From contig NZ_JBQCZW010000064.1 in assembly GCF_052089425.1 (NCBI RefSeq), forward strand, positions 1-6,663: a DNA stretch of 6,663 bases, in the 5' to 3' direction. Both the position numbers and the translations under genes were made by a program. This document shows positions 6,140-6,663 of this stretch, piece after piece (position 1 is the first letter of the stretch; every line of letters starts with the position of its first letter). The DNA is from Ancrocorticia sp052089425. Lineage in GTDB: Bacteria > Actinomycetota > Actinomycetes > Actinomycetales > Actinomycetaceae. Under the pieces are notes generated by a model that worked only from the letters and a program-made list of their open reading frames with translations, made no database searches and had not been told where the DNA came from.

Positions 6140-6663
6140 AGGACGCGATGTACCCATGAAAGTGGGGAGGAGAGCTCAGCAAGCGACGGGGCGTTGAGCG
6201 GATCGGCCCAGATCTGGTTGAATCCCTCGGTGCCTGCCTCCGCAATCACTCCGCGGACGAAGGCGTTGCCCGTGGCATACTGCGCCATTTTCAGGTCCAT
6301 TCCGGTGAGCTTGTAGACCAGAGTTTTCAGCGGATTAGTTTCCGCCCGGCGTGTGGTCATCGCCCCCTTGAGCTTCGTCAGAGACGGGATCATCTGGCGG
6401 GACACATCGTTCATGACGTATTCGGCATGCCCCTCAAGGAGGCTCATGAGGGCGGTCAGTTCACCTCCGGGGCCTTCCTCCAAGGAGAAATCGGAGGAAT
6501 CGGTGGCGTTCAGGAGCGGAGTGACGCGCGAAATCACATAGTCGCGCAACCACGGCGCCTGCGCAAACTGGGCCGCGTGAGTGAGTTCATGCACGCACAC
6601 CCACAGGGCAAGATCCCCCGGAACCAGATCGTAGGCTCGGCCAAACGCCACGATGTTCGGCGC
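6136..6663 (-). CDS. Zincin_2 family (DUF2342-like) zinc-dependent hydrolase, C-terminal part (cut by window edge)
   Basis: The last 175 residues of a putative metallohydrolase whose 5' end lies beyond the right edge. The frame is open through the edge, beginning APNIVAFGRAYDLVPGDL, so the GTG at 6651 is an internal Val and not a start. The zinc motif is WVCVHELTHAAQF (21-33 of the visible part) with HELTH at 25-29. A second conserved block, LLEGHAEYVMNDV (75-87), supplies a likely third, acidic ligand. The C-terminal block GMDLKMAQYATGNAFV (121-136) and the ending GFNQIWADP...SPLSWVHRVL match the pattern of actinobacterial proteins often labelled 'zinc-dependent metalloprotease' or 'F420 biosynthesis-associated'. 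No substrate is established, and the F420 label comes from phylogenetic co-occurrence, not biochemistry. The gene ends with TGA overlapping the tilS ATG, which fits the common actinobacterial order in which this family directly precedes tilS. No signal peptide can be judged because the N-terminus is missing. Confidence 0.85.
   Translation of the reverse strand, partial: APNIVAFGRAYDLVPGDLALWVCVHELTHAAQFAQAPWLRDYVISRVTPLLNATDSSDFSLEEGPGGELTALMSLLEGHAEYVMNDVSRQMIPSLTKLKGAMTTRRAETNPLKTLVYKLTGMDLKMAQYATGNAFVRGVIAEAGTEGFNQIWADPLNAPSLAELSSPLSWVHRVL

Larger units (their letters stand above)
1..6663 (-). other. Single tightly coupled leftward operon
   Basis: The seven junctions from right to left are ATGA overlap (hydrolase/tilS), 14-nt overlap (tilS/hpt), stop abutting start (hpt/ftsH), ATGA overlap (ftsH/folE), 8-nt gap (folE/folP), 8-nt overlap (folP/folB-folK) and GTGA overlap (folB-folK/DUF3180-like). 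There is no non-coding stretch long enough for an intergenic promoter, riboswitch or intrinsic terminator. I infer one polycistronic message with its promoter to the right of the window. Secondary promoters inside coding sequence cannot be excluded by eye. Confidence 0.8.

Noticed and set aside
6649..6651. GTG as the start codon of the zinc hydrolase
   Set aside because: The frame stays open to the window edge and the upstream residues APNI fit the family pattern before VAFG, so the gene is truncated by the window, not started here.
1..6663. A previously undescribed system (defence, mobile element, CRISPR, RNA element)
   Set aside because: All sequence is accounted for by overlapping housekeeping genes. 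No repeat array, inverted-repeat ends, tRNA/rRNA-like sequence or non-coding interval large enough for a riboswitch was seen.

Overview
This window is a tightly packed leftward operon of seven genes from what looks like a moderately high-GC Gram-positive actinomycete. All seven read on the minus strand, and no gap between genes exceeds 8 nt. I infer Actinomycetales, perhaps Actinomycetaceae. The reasons are the gene order (Zincin_2 hydrolase, tilS, hpt, ftsH, folE, folP, folB-folK, DUF3180), the Zincin_2 and DUF3180 families, which are typical of actinobacteria, and the HEGGH form of the FtsH zinc site. The genus cannot be fixed from the sequence alone.

In transcription order, from right to left: (1) the 3' end of a Zincin_2-type zinc-dependent hydrolase of unknown role, cut by the right edge; (2) tilS, tRNA-Ile lysidine synthetase; (3) hpt, hypoxanthine(-guanine) phosphoribosyltransferase; (4) ftsH, membrane AAA+ zinc protease; (5) folE, GTP cyclohydrolase I; (6) folP, dihydropteroate synthase; (7) a fused folB-folK gene, dihydroneopterin aldolase plus HPPK; (8) the 5' end of a small DUF3180-like membrane protein, cut by the left edge. 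That is seven junctions: three 4-nt overlaps (ATGA twice, GTGA once), an 8-nt overlap, a 14-nt overlap (35 nt if the longer hpt start is used), one stop that directly abuts the next ATG, and one 8-nt gap. Translational coupling along the whole message is likely. There is no room for internal intergenic promoters or terminators, so the main promoter should lie beyond the right edge.

Functionally, folE, folB-folK and folP cover every step from GTP to 7,8-dihydropteroate except the removal of phosphates from dihydroneopterin triphosphate. hpt feeds the purine nucleotide pool from which GTP, the FolE substrate, is made. The tilS-hpt-ftsH core next to folate genes resembles the arrangement known in Bacillus subtilis, so the cluster is ancient rather than novel.

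I found no mobile element, RNA gene, CRISPR array, phage gene or defence system. The points worth a second look are modest: the uncharacterised Zincin_2 and DUF3180 proteins at the two ends, the FolB-FolK fusion, lineage-specific changes in FtsH and FolP, and ribosome-binding sites built into the charged C-terminal tails of upstream genes.
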